A stretch of DNA of 64,000 nt from Conchocele bisecta (taxonomy: Eukaryota > Mollusca > Bivalvia > Lucinida > Thyasiridae). Numbering within the stretch: position 1 is the stretch's first letter; every line of letters begins with the position of its first letter. The position numbers and the translations under genes were made by a program. The stretch covers positions 108,860,773 to 108,924,772 of the forward strand of contig CM055265.1 in NCBI GenBank assembly GCA_029237695.1, written 5' to 3'. This document shows, one piece after another, positions 10,841 through 20,866 of this stretch. The notes below the pieces were generated by a model. The model did not search any database. It saw only the letters and a program-made list of their open reading frames with translations, and was not told the origin of the DNA.

Positions 10841-11221
10841 GCGTTCCGTGATGCCGCTTCATGATCAAGAAACATATGCACAGGTTGCTGTTGTAATCCA
10901 AATTCACCGCAATTCTGTTCTATTAGTCAATTGGCTTTACTAGTCACCAAAGAACAGTAGATAATTGGATTATTTAACAATACACACATTGAAACACTAA
11001 TTTAAACTAAAAATTATAACAAAATTGTATGCCACTTTATTTTTTATGAATATATTAATTTTATTTACATTTACATATATACAATTATAACTGGCATACA
11101 ATGTTACTTTATTGAAAAAGACTATAGCCTGAAATCTGCAAAATCCAGTTACCTGTAACAACCAAATGTGGGACAATCAGGACTACTGGACACTCAAATG
11201 TGGGACAATCAGGATTAAACC

Positions 11222-11403
11222 GTTAGAACACACCAAATATTTTTACTACATAATTTAATCGAATCCCATCTCTCCTACTTTCGATATTCGTATGGATGCT
11301 GTGAGACCTACTTGTACATGACCTGCAGCCGGTCTGTACTGGTTCTCCATGAATTCAACAACCCTAGGCGATTTGACACCATTTGGTATTCTCTAACCTA
11401 TAC
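11222..11403 (+). mobile_element. Family N element, right part (interrupted by MULE)
   Basis: After the MULE target repeat the family N sequence continues: ACACCAAATATTT, TTCGTATGGATGCTGTGAG and GTACATGACCTGCAGCC. It then jumps to the far end ACCATTTGGTATTCTCTAAC, so the interior is deleted. Its left end is 9881-9889. Confidence 0.75.
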
Positions 11404-11422
11404 ATGTGGTAACGTTAGCCTA

Positions 11423-11990
11423 CTGTTTGTTTCACGAAAGCTGCCCAAATTTTACGGCCATATAAACAATTCAAAAACCATATATTTTTCGATAATATTA
11501 AATTAAAGCAAAATTTAAGAATGAGCCTTCTTTTTATTTCGTGAAATTTGGTCAAATATTGATTTGATTGCGGAAACAAAATTTCCCCATGTTAAATCCC
11601 CATAGACATCTTCACGGAGTGAAGATATCTATGGGGATTTAACATGGGGAAATTTTTTAGAATTTCAGAAATCCTGGACCGATTTTTAAAATTTAACTTT
11701 TGTTTTCTTAGTAAGATCATTTCCAAGCTATCTAGCTAGGTTTCGGAGTCAATTTCCAAAATCTTTCGTTTTTTGACTCCTCCCACAACTCCTCTACCTT
11801 TTTCCCCCATATTAAATTCCCATAGACAAATCAATTTTTCGTAATAAAGCCAATATTTGACCAAATTTAACGAAATAAAAAGAAGGCTCATTCTTAAATT
11901 TTCCTTTATTTTAATATTATCGAAAACAATATTGTTTTTGAATTGTTTATATGGCCGCAAAAATTTGGGCAGCTTTCGTGAAACAGACAG
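11423..11990 (-). mobile_element. Family B element, full length
   Basis: Termini CTGTTTGTTTCACGAAA and TTTCGTGAAACAGACAG are flanked by TA. The inverted repeats extend about 150 bases inward (TTTACGGCCATATAAACAAT, CTTTTTATTTCGTGAAATTT). The interior holds a second hairpin, CCCCATGTTAAATCCCCATA... at 11585-11655, in reverse orientation to most copies. The TA target suggests Tc1/mariner-type mobilisation. It is non-coding. Confidence 0.85.
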
Positions 11991-12058
11991 TAATAAATGA
12001 GGGAAATAATAATGGTATTGTTAATCATTCTGAATTGTCCTTTTTACGTATTCATTTA

Positions 12059-12436
12059 TAGTGAAACCTCTCTCAACCGGATACCCTGGGATACAAAGCG
12101 AAGCGATAAAAATTACAATTTTCGAAAAAAAAAAAATGCTTGTTTTTTTTTCGAAAATTGTAATTTTGTTAAGGCCTCGTTCAGTATTCCCACGACTTTT
12201 CCAAGTTTATAACATCGATAAATTACACAAAAAGGCCATTCATTCCTTATAATTCAAACATTTGAAATAAATTCATCAAGAAAATGTGTTTATTTTGAGT
12301 TTTCTTAAGAATTATTTTCGGTTATTGAAAGTAGTTCGGCGTGGGAGTTTACTGGGATATAAATTTTTGACAAAGACTTGCTACGGGCTAATCAAATGTT
12401 AGGGAATTGTGTAAATATTTTTGTGCTGGAATTATT
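12059..12436. mobile_element. Family A element, left arm replaced by a J fragment
   Basis: It begins with a 30-base piece of a family J end (AGTGAAACCTCTCTCAACCG), then the A hairpin loop (AAATTACAATTTTCG and inverse), the right arm, and the tail to GTGCTGGAATTAT. The outer left arm of the A stem is missing. Confidence 0.7.
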
Positions 12437-12830
12437 AAAGGTACATGCCCACTCAGTGGGCTACATGCCCACTCAGTGGGCACAACATGTTCTTTATAAG
12501 AATTAAATAAGTGTATAGTTGTGTCACTATTCCACCAGTTCTAAAAATTACGAGTGCCCGCTATACAGATATAATCAATTAGTAATATTTATTTTACTGA
12601 TAGTGTTTCCTTAAAATGTTAACGGACATTGCTATTTATTCGCCGTATTTATTTTATTTTTTGATGTGCACTGGTCATACTTTATAATCTGTCGAAAATA
12701 TGATTTTTTTCAGGTGACGCATTTAATTAGAATAAATAATTAAAACATATCATGCCTCATTGGCATATGAAAATAGCCTGATACCACCGCGAGTCACTAT
12801 CGGTAAAATAAATATTACTAAATTACTATT
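12437..12830. mobile_element. Family P element with flipped interior
   Basis: It starts at AGGTACATGCCCACTCAGTG, with the terminal motif repeated as a short palindrome. The first 150 bases match 58892-59045 directly. The following segment (about 12600-12800; TCAGGTGACGCATTTAATTA) matches 59045-59222 only as its reverse complement. The flip is bounded by ATATTTATTTTACTGATAGT and its inverse. The right terminus is not recognisable. Confidence 0.7.
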
Positions 12831-13895
12831 TCTTCATGAATAAGTACTGTCATTTGTTTTCAACGCATCGAACATACAGATTTCCCTTCAGATTGCATTG
12901 GTAACAGAGGCCGATACAAAAACTGTTGTTTAGAGTTCAAACTATCAAACACAAGGAATCTCTTTCTCGGCACGTTTATAACAGCGATATCTAGAATAGT
13001 ATTGTTGTTTCGTTGTAAAACCATCAAACATACGGATTGTCTTTCATGATATAGTTGATATAGACACGTTCCTTTCTTTATTTGTAAAATGATAACCTGC
13101 CAGCCATGGCGTTCGGATATTTTCAGTTTATTGTTAATCTGGCTTGATTGACAATGATCGGTTCCAGGGATTTGTCTTATTGCCAATCAATAGACGTGGT
13201 ATGATCAACTTGTGTCTACGGACGCCCATTAGGGCCACGATTGACTTTTTATTTCCATGTATTCAAGATGGTATCATGAATTTTCATTGTTGAAAACTTA
13301 AAGATGTTTTCTTGAATTTTCAAGGTATTTCCTTAAATTGTCATGATGTTTTCATATTATGAATTTTGAAAATATTTCTCTTAAATTTTCATGATGTTGT
13401 CTTAAAGAAAAGATCTTCACCATTCAAGAAAAGATTTTGAAAATTCATGATATTAAATTCAATAAATGAAAAGTAAAAGAAAAAGTGGCACTAACGTGCT
13501 TCTGTATTTGTGTTTTCCGGTCATGAATTATTGGAAACCGTTTCAGCTTTCTAGGTTAATAGAGCGATGTGCTTATAATGGTCCATTAAACCGACGACAG
13601 ACATAGCTATGACGTAAAGATAGCACAAATGTATACATAAAACTCCATGATTTACTCATGATAAAATACAAATATTTGTAAAAAAACCGCTCAACAGTTG
13701 ACATTAGCACGCGCATGCGCAGTGTCAGCACTGACAGAAAAATTACATCAGCCATACTTCTGTAATCTGCAGTAAGGAATAACACAGCGTTTGTCCGAAT
13801 TATCAATCTGTTCTTGTTTTACTGGCATGATTTTTTCCAGTTTATCCCATATGAAAATGTTCCGTAATTGACTTCGAGGACTTGAAATATCTTTT
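12831..13895. other. Unassigned sequence with decayed A+T repeat
   Basis: 13240-13450 is a degenerate repeat of motifs such as TCTTGAATTTTCAAG and AATTTTCATGATG. A 108-codon minus-strand frame at 12860-13186 matches no family I know. Nothing else was recognised. Confidence 0.4.
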
Positions 13896-13972
13896 AAAAA
13901 TGACGCCGAAAGTTTACGAAAATTTCAGTGCAATCGGAAAGTTTCGTACATTTCTTCTGGCGTCATTTACGG
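13896..13972. repeat. Imperfect hairpin, GACGCC ends
   Basis: AAAATGACGCC...AAAG pairs with CTTCTGGCGTCATTT about 45 bases on. It resembles a short foldback repeat. Confidence 0.45.
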
Positions 13973-13999
13973 AAACCATCATACATTTTCGGAATCGAT

Positions 14000-14314
14000 G
14001 TCGACGAAACACGGAGATGTATGCGACAACGCCGAGCATCTGCGACCCATATTAAGTCTATTAAGTTATTGTTGGCACAATTTCCAAGGAAACGGGAAAC
14101 ACATGACAGCTGTCATTATTACCCATCTCAATTACCCTTGACCTATTTGTGCCGGATACAGCGTAACGAGTGTTCACATACCGTGCACCAATTTCATACT
14201 GTTCACATTACTTACATTTTACAACATATCTGACAAACATTTCAGGCCCGTACGCAGATAGGGTCCGACGGGTGCGTACTCTTTCAACACCACATGCCGG
14301 TATACTGGTATTGG
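14000..14314. other. Unassigned sequence
   Basis: No gene or repeat family was recognised. Confidence 0.4.
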
Positions 14315-14525
14315 TAAAAAGTGTAGATCCAGATGAGCCGGCTCGTGACGAGCCGTCTCATCAGGATCTGCACTTTTGCAAGCAATTTTCATAATTTTGA
14401 GAACAAAAACACTCCATGTTCATACATGGACTGGTTTGAAAATAATTTTGTGATGATTGCATTGGGTTGCAAAATTAACATATCGAACTCCATTCCAGTT
14501 CCTTAGGGGTGGAAGTGTTAATCTA
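14315..14525 (-). mobile_element. Family G element (reverse)
   Basis: It has the central stem GATGAGCCGGCTCGTGACGA / GAGCCGTCTCATC, then GAGAACAAAAACACTCC and CATTCCAGTTCCTTAGGGGT, the reverse complement of family G. Other copies are at 31193-31412, 33151-33380, 51795-52036 and 54983-55230. Confidence 0.7.
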
Positions 14526-14970
14526 CCGAGGTCTGTCCGTGGATGTGCAAAACTAATGTTTAGCCCTTCGCACCGTCGATAACGCACCCCCCTAAATTAA
14601 TTCGTGCGTACGGGCCTTCATTTGTCATCAAATGCGTAAGGCGTTGCCGCCACTTCTGAAGAAAATTCAATACAATGAGAGCCGACGGTAGATTTAAATT
14701 ATAACGACAATATGTATGTTGTAGTGTCCCGCCGCTTACTTTTCGACACACCCCAACAAGACATAAACGTCGTGTCTCAGAAACAAAATTCCAGCCCAAG
14801 AAATATGAGGCTTACAATGTACACAACTACCAGCATGTTAACACAATGTCAATCGTTGGCCACGGCCTCTTCTTTCATGTGGAGGCGAACCATAGGATCG
14901 GAAACACTACAGCAAGCTTTCACGGAACCGACAAAACCGCCGAGACAAACCTTGGCTTTGAATATCCACA
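14526..14970. other. Unassigned sequence
   Basis: Nothing was recognised. The open frame 14712-15083 is not protein-like and runs into the SINE. Confidence 0.4.
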
Positions 14971-15170
14971 TGATGGGTCGTGGCCGAGAGGTTAGAACAC
15001 TGACATTCAATACCAGAGGCTATTGGTTCAATCACAACCGGAGGCATGAAATATACTTTCATATATTTCCATCCCAGGGGTGAGACTTGGTCCCTAAATG
15101 ACCTTGAAATGTAGCTTTTGCATACACGTTGAACCCACTCACTTTCACTTTTCACTTTTTCTGAATACCC
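14971..15170 (+). mobile_element. tRNA-Ser-derived SINE
   Basis: The head GTCGTGGCCGAGAGGTTA contains an A box (14981-14992) in the form typical of serine tRNAs. A B-box match, GGTTCAATCAC, follows at 15025-15035, the spacing expected of a tRNA-derived promoter. The body then has CCCAGGGGTGAGACTTGGTC and a TTCACTTTTCACTTTTT-like tail near 15140-15160. It is too diverged for a functional cloverleaf. The right end and target repeats were not defined. Confidence 0.65.
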
Positions 15171-15252
15171 ATAACAGACAAGCTGCCCACGGATAAAATT
15201 GGGTCATCGAATCATCGTCGACCCAGCTGCACCATCGAGTTTGAATTAACTC

Positions 15253-15302
15253 TATGTCACCGGATACTAGAAACACGAATATTCGTGTTTATAGTATCCG
15301 GT
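15253..15302. repeat. Perfect short hairpin
   Basis: CCGGATACTAGAAACACGAA returns as TTCGTGTTTATAGTATCCGG with almost no loop. Confidence 0.7.
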
Positions 15303-15374
15303 TGCATAAAGTAATGATGGTAATGTCAATACGCTATCGCTTTCTGATAATGCACCTCGATAAAAGAGCTGATA

Positions 15375-15590
15375 TGTGGCTGTGACCGGCGAATTGCGAC
15401 CAGTTTAGATCAAAATCAACCTGTGCATCCGTATAGTCTGATTATGATCTGCAATGTACGCCATTCAATCAATGAAATATGCTTTTAACAAGCAATATAT
15501 ATCGTTATCCTGCTACGTGAGTGTGCTATTTGATCAGGAGCTACACTGGTCACACATCCCATAAGCCCTATTTCTCTAGTCGCAACCACG
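15375..15590. mobile_element. Family E MITE
   Basis: Ends GTGGCTGTGACCGGCG and TCTAGTCGCAACCACG, with the usual interior (CTGATTATGATCTGCA, GCTACACTGGTCACAC). Confidence 0.75.
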
Positions 15591-15747
15591 TATTTGTTCT
15601 CGTCACATAACAATGTCTTTTTTTTGTTTGTCTTTTTTTTTTTTCAATGTCTGTGTAAGCATATCAAGTTCCATTCCTAAGTGATTGTAAGTGAAGCTGA
15701 ACGTACTCTTGTTAAGAACAATACCATGTCCGTAGGTTTTGAAACTA

Positions 15748-16867
15748 CTGTCTGTTTCACGAAACCTGACCAAATCTTACGGCCATATAAACAATGCAAA
15801 AACAATATTTTTTTTGATAATATTAAATTATATCAAAATTTAAGAATGAGCCCTCTTTTTATTTCGTGAAATTTGGTTAAGTATTGAATTTATTACGAAC
15901 AAATTATTTGTCTATGGGAATTTACCATGGGAGGAAAAGGAGGAGGAGCTGAGTGGGAGTAAAAAAACGAAATATTTTGGATTGGAAATTGACTCCGAAA
16001 CCTGGCCAGATAGCTTGTATATGATCTAACTAAGAAAACAAAAGTTAAATTTTGAAAATCGGTCAACTATTTCCGAAATTATAAAAAAAAAATCACATGT
16101 TAAATCCCCATACACATCTTCACTCTGTGAAGATGTGTATGTGGATTTAACATGGGGCAATTGGTTTTTATACCCCACACAACGAGTTGTGTGTGTATAC
16201 TGGAGTCAGGTTGTCCGTCTGTCCGTCCATGCGTCCGTGCGTGCGTCCGTCCGTCACTAAACTTAACATCTGAGAAATATGTTATAACGTCTTTATCTAA
16301 AATGCTTAATATTTCGCACATGCTTTCATGTAAGGCTCTACTACCATGCTGCGCCAAATCCATGACCATCCAACCCCAGCTGATCCCAAGGTCAATGTCA
16401 AATACTTGGTCTCAAATACTTGGTTTACAAAACTTAACATCAGAGAAATAAGTTATAACTTCTAATTCCTTCATTGAAAATTCTTAATATTTCCATCGTG
16501 CATTCCTCGAAGGTTGTACTATCATGCTGTGACAAATCCACGACCAGCCCCAGCTGATTTCATGGTCAAGGTCACATACTTAGTCTCTTTACAAAACTTA
16601 ACATCAGAGAAATATGTTCCAGTTCTTTCATCGAAAATTCTTAATATTTCATGCATGTATTCCTCTAAGGCTCTACTATCATGCTGTGACAAATCACCGC
16701 TGATCTCGAGGTCAAGGTCACGTACTTACATGTAGTCTCTTTACAACACTTAACATCAGATAAAATCGATTATGACTTCTATTTCCTTGCTCGGATCTGC
16801 TTCACATTTCACGCACGCTTTACATTTTTATATAAGTTAACATGGACAGATTTCGTGAAACAGACAG
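15748..16867 (+). mobile_element. Family B element split by another repeat
   Basis: The left end CTGTCTGTTTCACGAAA follows TA at 15746-15747. The right end TTTCGTGAAACAGACAG precedes TA at 16868-16869. The B interior runs to about 16165, then an unrelated 690-base repeat intervenes, and only about 17 bases of the right terminus survive. The flanks (GGTTTTGAAAC, GATCGTCGCAA) are contiguous at 17698-17719, which shows the pre-insertion site. Confidence 0.85.
16165..16850 (+). repeat. (CCGT)n-headed repeat with tandem units
   Basis: It starts with TACCCCACACAACGAG..., then a GTCCGTCTGTCCGTCC run, then four diverged units beginning ACTTAACATC at 16261, 16432, 16596 and 16748. Units carry GGTCAAGGTCACATACTT. 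It lies inside the family B element. Confidence 0.7.
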
Positions 16868-16899
16868 TAGATCGTCGCAATTACAAAGTATGACCTATA

Positions 16900-17464
16900 G
16901 TCTGTTTCACGAAAGCTGCCCACATTTTACGGCCATATAAACAATTCAAAAACCATATTTTTTTCGATAATATTAAATTAAAGCAAAATTTAAGAATGAG
17001 CCTTCTTTTTATTTCGTGAAATTTGGTCAATATTGGTTTTATTACGAAAAATTGATTTCTCTATGGGAATTTAACATGGGGGTGGGGGGGGGGGGGGGGG
17101 GGGGGAAGAGGTAGAGGAGTGTGAGGGTAGAGTAAAAAAACTTTTTTTTTTGGAAATTGACTCCGAAACCTAGCAAGATAGTTTGGATATGATCTAACTA
17201 AGAAAACAAAAGTTAAATTTTTTAAAAATCGGTGCAGTATTTCTGAAATTCAAAAAAATTTCCCCATGTTAAATCCCCATAGACATCTTCACGGAGTACA
17301 TGGGGAAATTTTGTTTTCGTAATAAAATCAATATTTGACAAAATTTCACGAAATAAAAAGAAGGTTCATTCTTAAATTTTCCTTTAATTTAATATTATCG
17401 AAAACAAATTGGTTTTTGAATTGTTTATATGGCCGTAACATTTGGGCAGCTTTCGTGAAACGGA
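16900..17464 (+). mobile_element. Family B element
   Basis: It begins GTCTGTTTCACGAAAGCTG after CTATA and ends CGTGAAACGGATA. The central hairpin is shortened (CCCCATGTTAAATCCCC, then straight to CATGGGGAAATTT). The interior includes a long G tract at about 17082-17105. Confidence 0.8.
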
Positions 17465-17842
17465 TAATTGTTTATCATACAAACATGATGCGATAAAAGC
17501 GCATGCAGCGTAACAAATGAGACGAAAAAACAAAATTTCACGAAATAGTGCAATGTACAAACATGTATATGTACATAGTAGACGTTTTTAACAACACACA
17601 TTCACAGTCCTTCCATGTATTAACCGACCTGCATGTTCTCATTTCTGAGATGTACTGTCACAATGTACTCATATTAATGACAATACCATCCCAGTAGGTT
17701 TTGAAACTAGATCGTCGCAAGCATAGTGAATGGACCTTGGTTTAGTAAACAGGATGTGAGAAAAGCGCGTGCACACTTAACATTGCGTAGCCAATGAGAC
17801 GACAAATAACTAAATATTGACACATTGATGAACATGATAGAC
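17465..17842. repeat. Diverged duplicate of the host flank
   Basis: 17670-17835 resembles the DNA around the two B insertions: CAATACCAT...GTAGGTTTTGAAACTAG with ATCGTCGCAA, GACC, then ATGA/TGTGAGAAAAGCGC and CCAATGAGACGA as against 17485-17530. It therefore serves as an uninterrupted version of 15700-17560. Confidence 0.65.
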
Positions 17843-18152
17843 CTGTAGCCTATTTCACCAACATTGCAAAGTATACTTTTCTAGCAAAGTATACTTTGAG
17901 GGAGTAACCATTTATTTTCCCGAAATGCATTATTTCATACAGAGCTAATCACTGCATATATTTCATGATTAAAAGTATGCAGAATTATTATACTGAATTT
18001 ATTACATTATCACAGCCAAATTGGCTGTGATAATGTAATGAATTCAGTATAATAACATTTTAAAAAAATATTCTAAAAATTTAAAATTTCTCCCTCAAAG
18101 TATACTTTGCTAGAAAAGTATACTTTGCAATGTTGGTGAAATAGGCTACAGA
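17843..18152 (+). mobile_element. Family F MITE
   Basis: Termini CTGTAGCCTATTTCACCAA and TTGGTGAAATAGGCTACAG are matched, with the ATACTGAATTTATTACAT palindrome central. Confidence 0.85.
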
Positions 18153-18466
18153 GCTCCAGATAAATTTTGTATCTAAACAGTATTATACCCCCATATTTAA
18201 AATTCAATGCGTATTATTGATTTTCTTCTTTATTACATAGGGAACAAATTATAAAAAAAATAAAAAAAAATTGTTTGCTTTCTGCAGGCCAACTAAGTAA
18301 ATTTTCAACTCTATTACAGTATTTTCACTACTCAATTTGAAAATCAATTCATATTTTCACATTGCTATGAGTATTTTGTACTCCCACTTTTGATAATCAA
18401 TGCGTATTCTGCTAAAATAAGCATTGAGTGTGTAAAATACGCCAATAAGCACCTTATCTGGAGCAC
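18153..18466 (+). mobile_element. Family H, hAT-like MITE
   Basis: Ends GCTCCAGATAA and TTATCTGGAGC are shared with 21722-22121. The interior has AATGCGTATT motifs and A runs. It abuts the end of the F element. Confidence 0.65.
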
Positions 18467-18511
18467 TGATAGACGTTATGAACTACTCCAATTCCTGACC
18501 CTAAATGTACT

Positions 18512-18754
18512 GGGGCCCGTTTCACTAAACTTCGTATGACTAAAATGTTCGTAAGTGCAAATTTAGGATCGTCTGTAAATTTCAATTGATGGATTTACAT
18601 GTATTGAGCATAAGCTGCATATGCAGCCTATGCTCAATAAATGTAAATTCAATAATTGTTTACAAGAAAACAGTGTTAATGTGCAATTTACAGACTATCA
18701 TAATTTTGTACTTACGAACATTTTAGTCGTACGAAGCTTAGTGAAACGGCCCCC
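18512..18754 (+). mobile_element. Family C palindrome
   Basis: It is nearly a full-length inverted repeat. GGGGCCCGTTTCACTAAACT pairs with AGTTTAGTGAAACGGGCCCC-type sequence, and TATTGAGCATA...GCTGCATATGCAGC forms the axis. About 243 bases. Nine copies occur in the window. Confidence 0.85.
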
Positions 18755-18834
18755 AGATCCCCACAGTTTACATATGCACCTTCAAACAACTGCTCATCGA
18801 CACGCGTTTAGTATCAAAGTCGAACTCTCGAAAA

Positions 18835-19125
18835 GTTTTCGCAATGCCGAATTTTAAGGCAAACACCACAATGCGAAAACACGCCGATTACTTGTTTTTG
18901 CAATGTCGCCTTTTAAGGCGAAAGTCACTGCACTTAAAGCACATCGATTGCTTGTTTTCGCAATGTCGCCTTTTAAGGCGAAAGTCACAACGCTAAAGAA
19001 CACCGATTTTCTTGTTTTCACAATTGCCACATTTTAAGGCGAACGTCACAGCGCGAAAACACACCGATTTCGTGTTTTCGCATTTTAAGACGAAACTTAC
19101 AGCGCTAAAACAGGCCGATGCGAAA
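18835..19125. repeat. 60-bp tandem array with CGCCTTTTAAGGCG core
   Basis: Units start at about 18842, 18901, 18961 and 19021, with a partial unit near 19075. Each has CAATGTCGCCTTTTAAGGCG, AAAGTCAC and CGATT. The core is a perfect 14-base palindrome in the middle units. Confidence 0.8.
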
Positions 19126-19412
19126 ATCAGCCACACAACTAATCGCATAACAATAAAGGATACAGTATCATAGAATAGCCATGGACCACGTGATGATCCT
19201 AAACGGTGCTGAGGCTACAAGAATTGCTAATCTTGTTCATTCTTCATAGTGACAGTCTGGGGAGTATAGACCCTATCAATCGTAAATCCAAGCACTTAAC
19301 GACTCGGATGATGACCCTCGAGACGCATGCGTAAAATGGACTCGGCTTTGCGGAAATGTACATTAGCCGCTGCCAGATTTGTCCCCAGATAATGTATTAA
19401 CCATTTGCGAAC
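19126..19412. other. Unassigned sequence
   Basis: Nothing was recognised. Confidence 0.4.
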
Positions 19413-19835
19413 ACAAGGTCTATGATCACGTGGTACTAACAACAACAACAGTACAGAAACTTTCAGAATCCATCCGATTCAAAGTACGTATTCTTTTATA
19501 TTGTCCTTATTACGTAAAGTATTTTGATGAAATATGGCGCATCAAATGCGTATTGTTAAGCTGCATTTGGTGGTCTCTGTACTTTGGCCCACTCTGTCGT
19601 TTTTGCGAAGAATCGATTTCCATGTCTGTAGACACGGAATCGATTCTTCGCAAAAACGACATAAGTCTGTGCCGAACTCCCACCAAATGCAGCTCATGAA
19701 GACGCGTTTGCTGCGTTATATTTGATCAAAATCCGTTAATAATAATATCAAATAATACTTACTTTGGAGTGGGCAAGATTTCAACACTTTCAGCCACTGT
19801 TGTTGTTGGTATAACCACGTGATCACGCACCTTGG
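19413..19835. mobile_element. Family I hairpin element
   Basis: Ends ATGATCACGTGGTACTAAC and GTTATA-type CCACGTGATCACGCAC, with the axis near 19629 (CGATTTCCATGTCTGTAGAC). Confidence 0.75.
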
Positions 19836-19904
19836 AACAGGGACACATATTAACATAATAGACAACTCTAAATTAAGCCTACCATAATTAAGAACACACA
19901 TATC

Positions 19905-19936
19905 TCTGGGTGTCCGGTTTAGAGCGGCTCTACTGT
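19905..19936 (-). mobile_element. Family J terminal fragment
   Basis: GGTGTCCGGTTTAGAGCGGC followed by TCTACTGTA. Confidence 0.5.
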
Positions 19937-19976
19937 ATTGGTAGAGTATTGTCGTCACTGTCATCGAAAGTTGTAT

Positions 19977-20215
19977 TTGTGGGTGTGACTGGAAAAATGG
20001 GGCTTATGGGATTTGTGACCAGTGTATATCCTGATCAAATAGCACTCTCATGTAGCCTGATAACGATATGTATTGCTTGCTAGAAGCATGACATGTGTTT
20101 CACTGAAAGAATAGCGAACAGTGCAGATCCTGATAAGACTGTGCGGATGCACAGGCTGATCTGGATCTACACTGGTCGCAAAACACATAAGCCCCATTTA
20201 TCTAGTCACAGCCAC
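19977..20215. mobile_element. Family E MITE
   Basis: Ends GTGTGACTGGAAAAATGGGG and CATTTATCTAGTCACAGCCAC, with interior CAGATCCTGATAAGACTGTG. Confidence 0.8.
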
Positions 20216-20864
20216 ATAAATGATTCCGCAGTTACTCCGAAATTTCAGCCAAATTTCATCGTTCTTATGAATATTTCGCGAAATAATTGCGGATGAAAGC
20301 CGGGGGATATCGGATTGTTTGTCACGTACATGTAAGGCCAAAACTTTCATTAGCATTTTATTTATGCGCTATACAAAGCATGTTCGTGTACATGCAATTT
20401 GAAATAACAGTATAGGAGTCGGTGTAAATTTCAGTCGACGCCGCGGCTTCATATAACTACATGTAACCCACATTGTATGTCTGTCCTGCGTTACAGAGAC
20501 AGAATGTTCATGTTATAAATGTTAATCGTACAGCGAATCTTATTAGACACACCAGTATCGGAGTCGGTGTAAATTTCAGTTAGCGCCATGACTGCATTTG
20601 ACAGCAGGGTGTGAGGCATTCGTGACGTATAGCCACGTGGGCAAACTTAATCTTGATGGGAATTGGATAAGAGGCTAAGATATGAGTTCCTGGAACTGAA
20701 GCAAAACAATCAGGTCACTTATAATGGTAGATAAGACGGCATGTCAGTTGTTATTAGAAAATACGTTAATGAAGAAACCGTATGACAGTTGGCGAGCTTT
20801 CACATTATACATATATTGTGACATTTGTATATGTATGTGCCATTTATCACATACTACGGAGCCC
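20216..20864. other. Unassigned sequence with a short direct repeat
   Basis: GGAGTCGGTGTAAATTTCAG occurs at about 20416 and 20568, within a loosely similar pair of segments. Nothing else was recognised. Confidence 0.4.
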
Positions 20865-20866
20865 CC

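Larger units (their letters stand above)
9890..11221 (-). mobile_element. MULE DNA transposon relic, internally deleted
   Basis: The termini match as inverted repeats: GGTGTCGTCCTGATTGTCCC at the left, and the complement of GGGACAATCAGGATTAAACC at the right. The shared core CCTGATTGTCCCACATTTG is 19 bases. Perfect 8-bp direct repeats (GTTAGAAC) flank it; MULEs usually make 8-10 bp, most often 9. The element encodes only the C-terminal part of a MULE-type transposase, so it cannot move on its own. It sits inside a family N repeat whose uninterrupted form is at 26987-27004. Confidence 0.85.

Noticed and set aside
12860..13186. 108-codon minus-strand frame
   Set aside because: It starts with ATG, but I see no domain, signal peptide or neighbouring exon; kept as unassigned sequence. 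A database search could change this.
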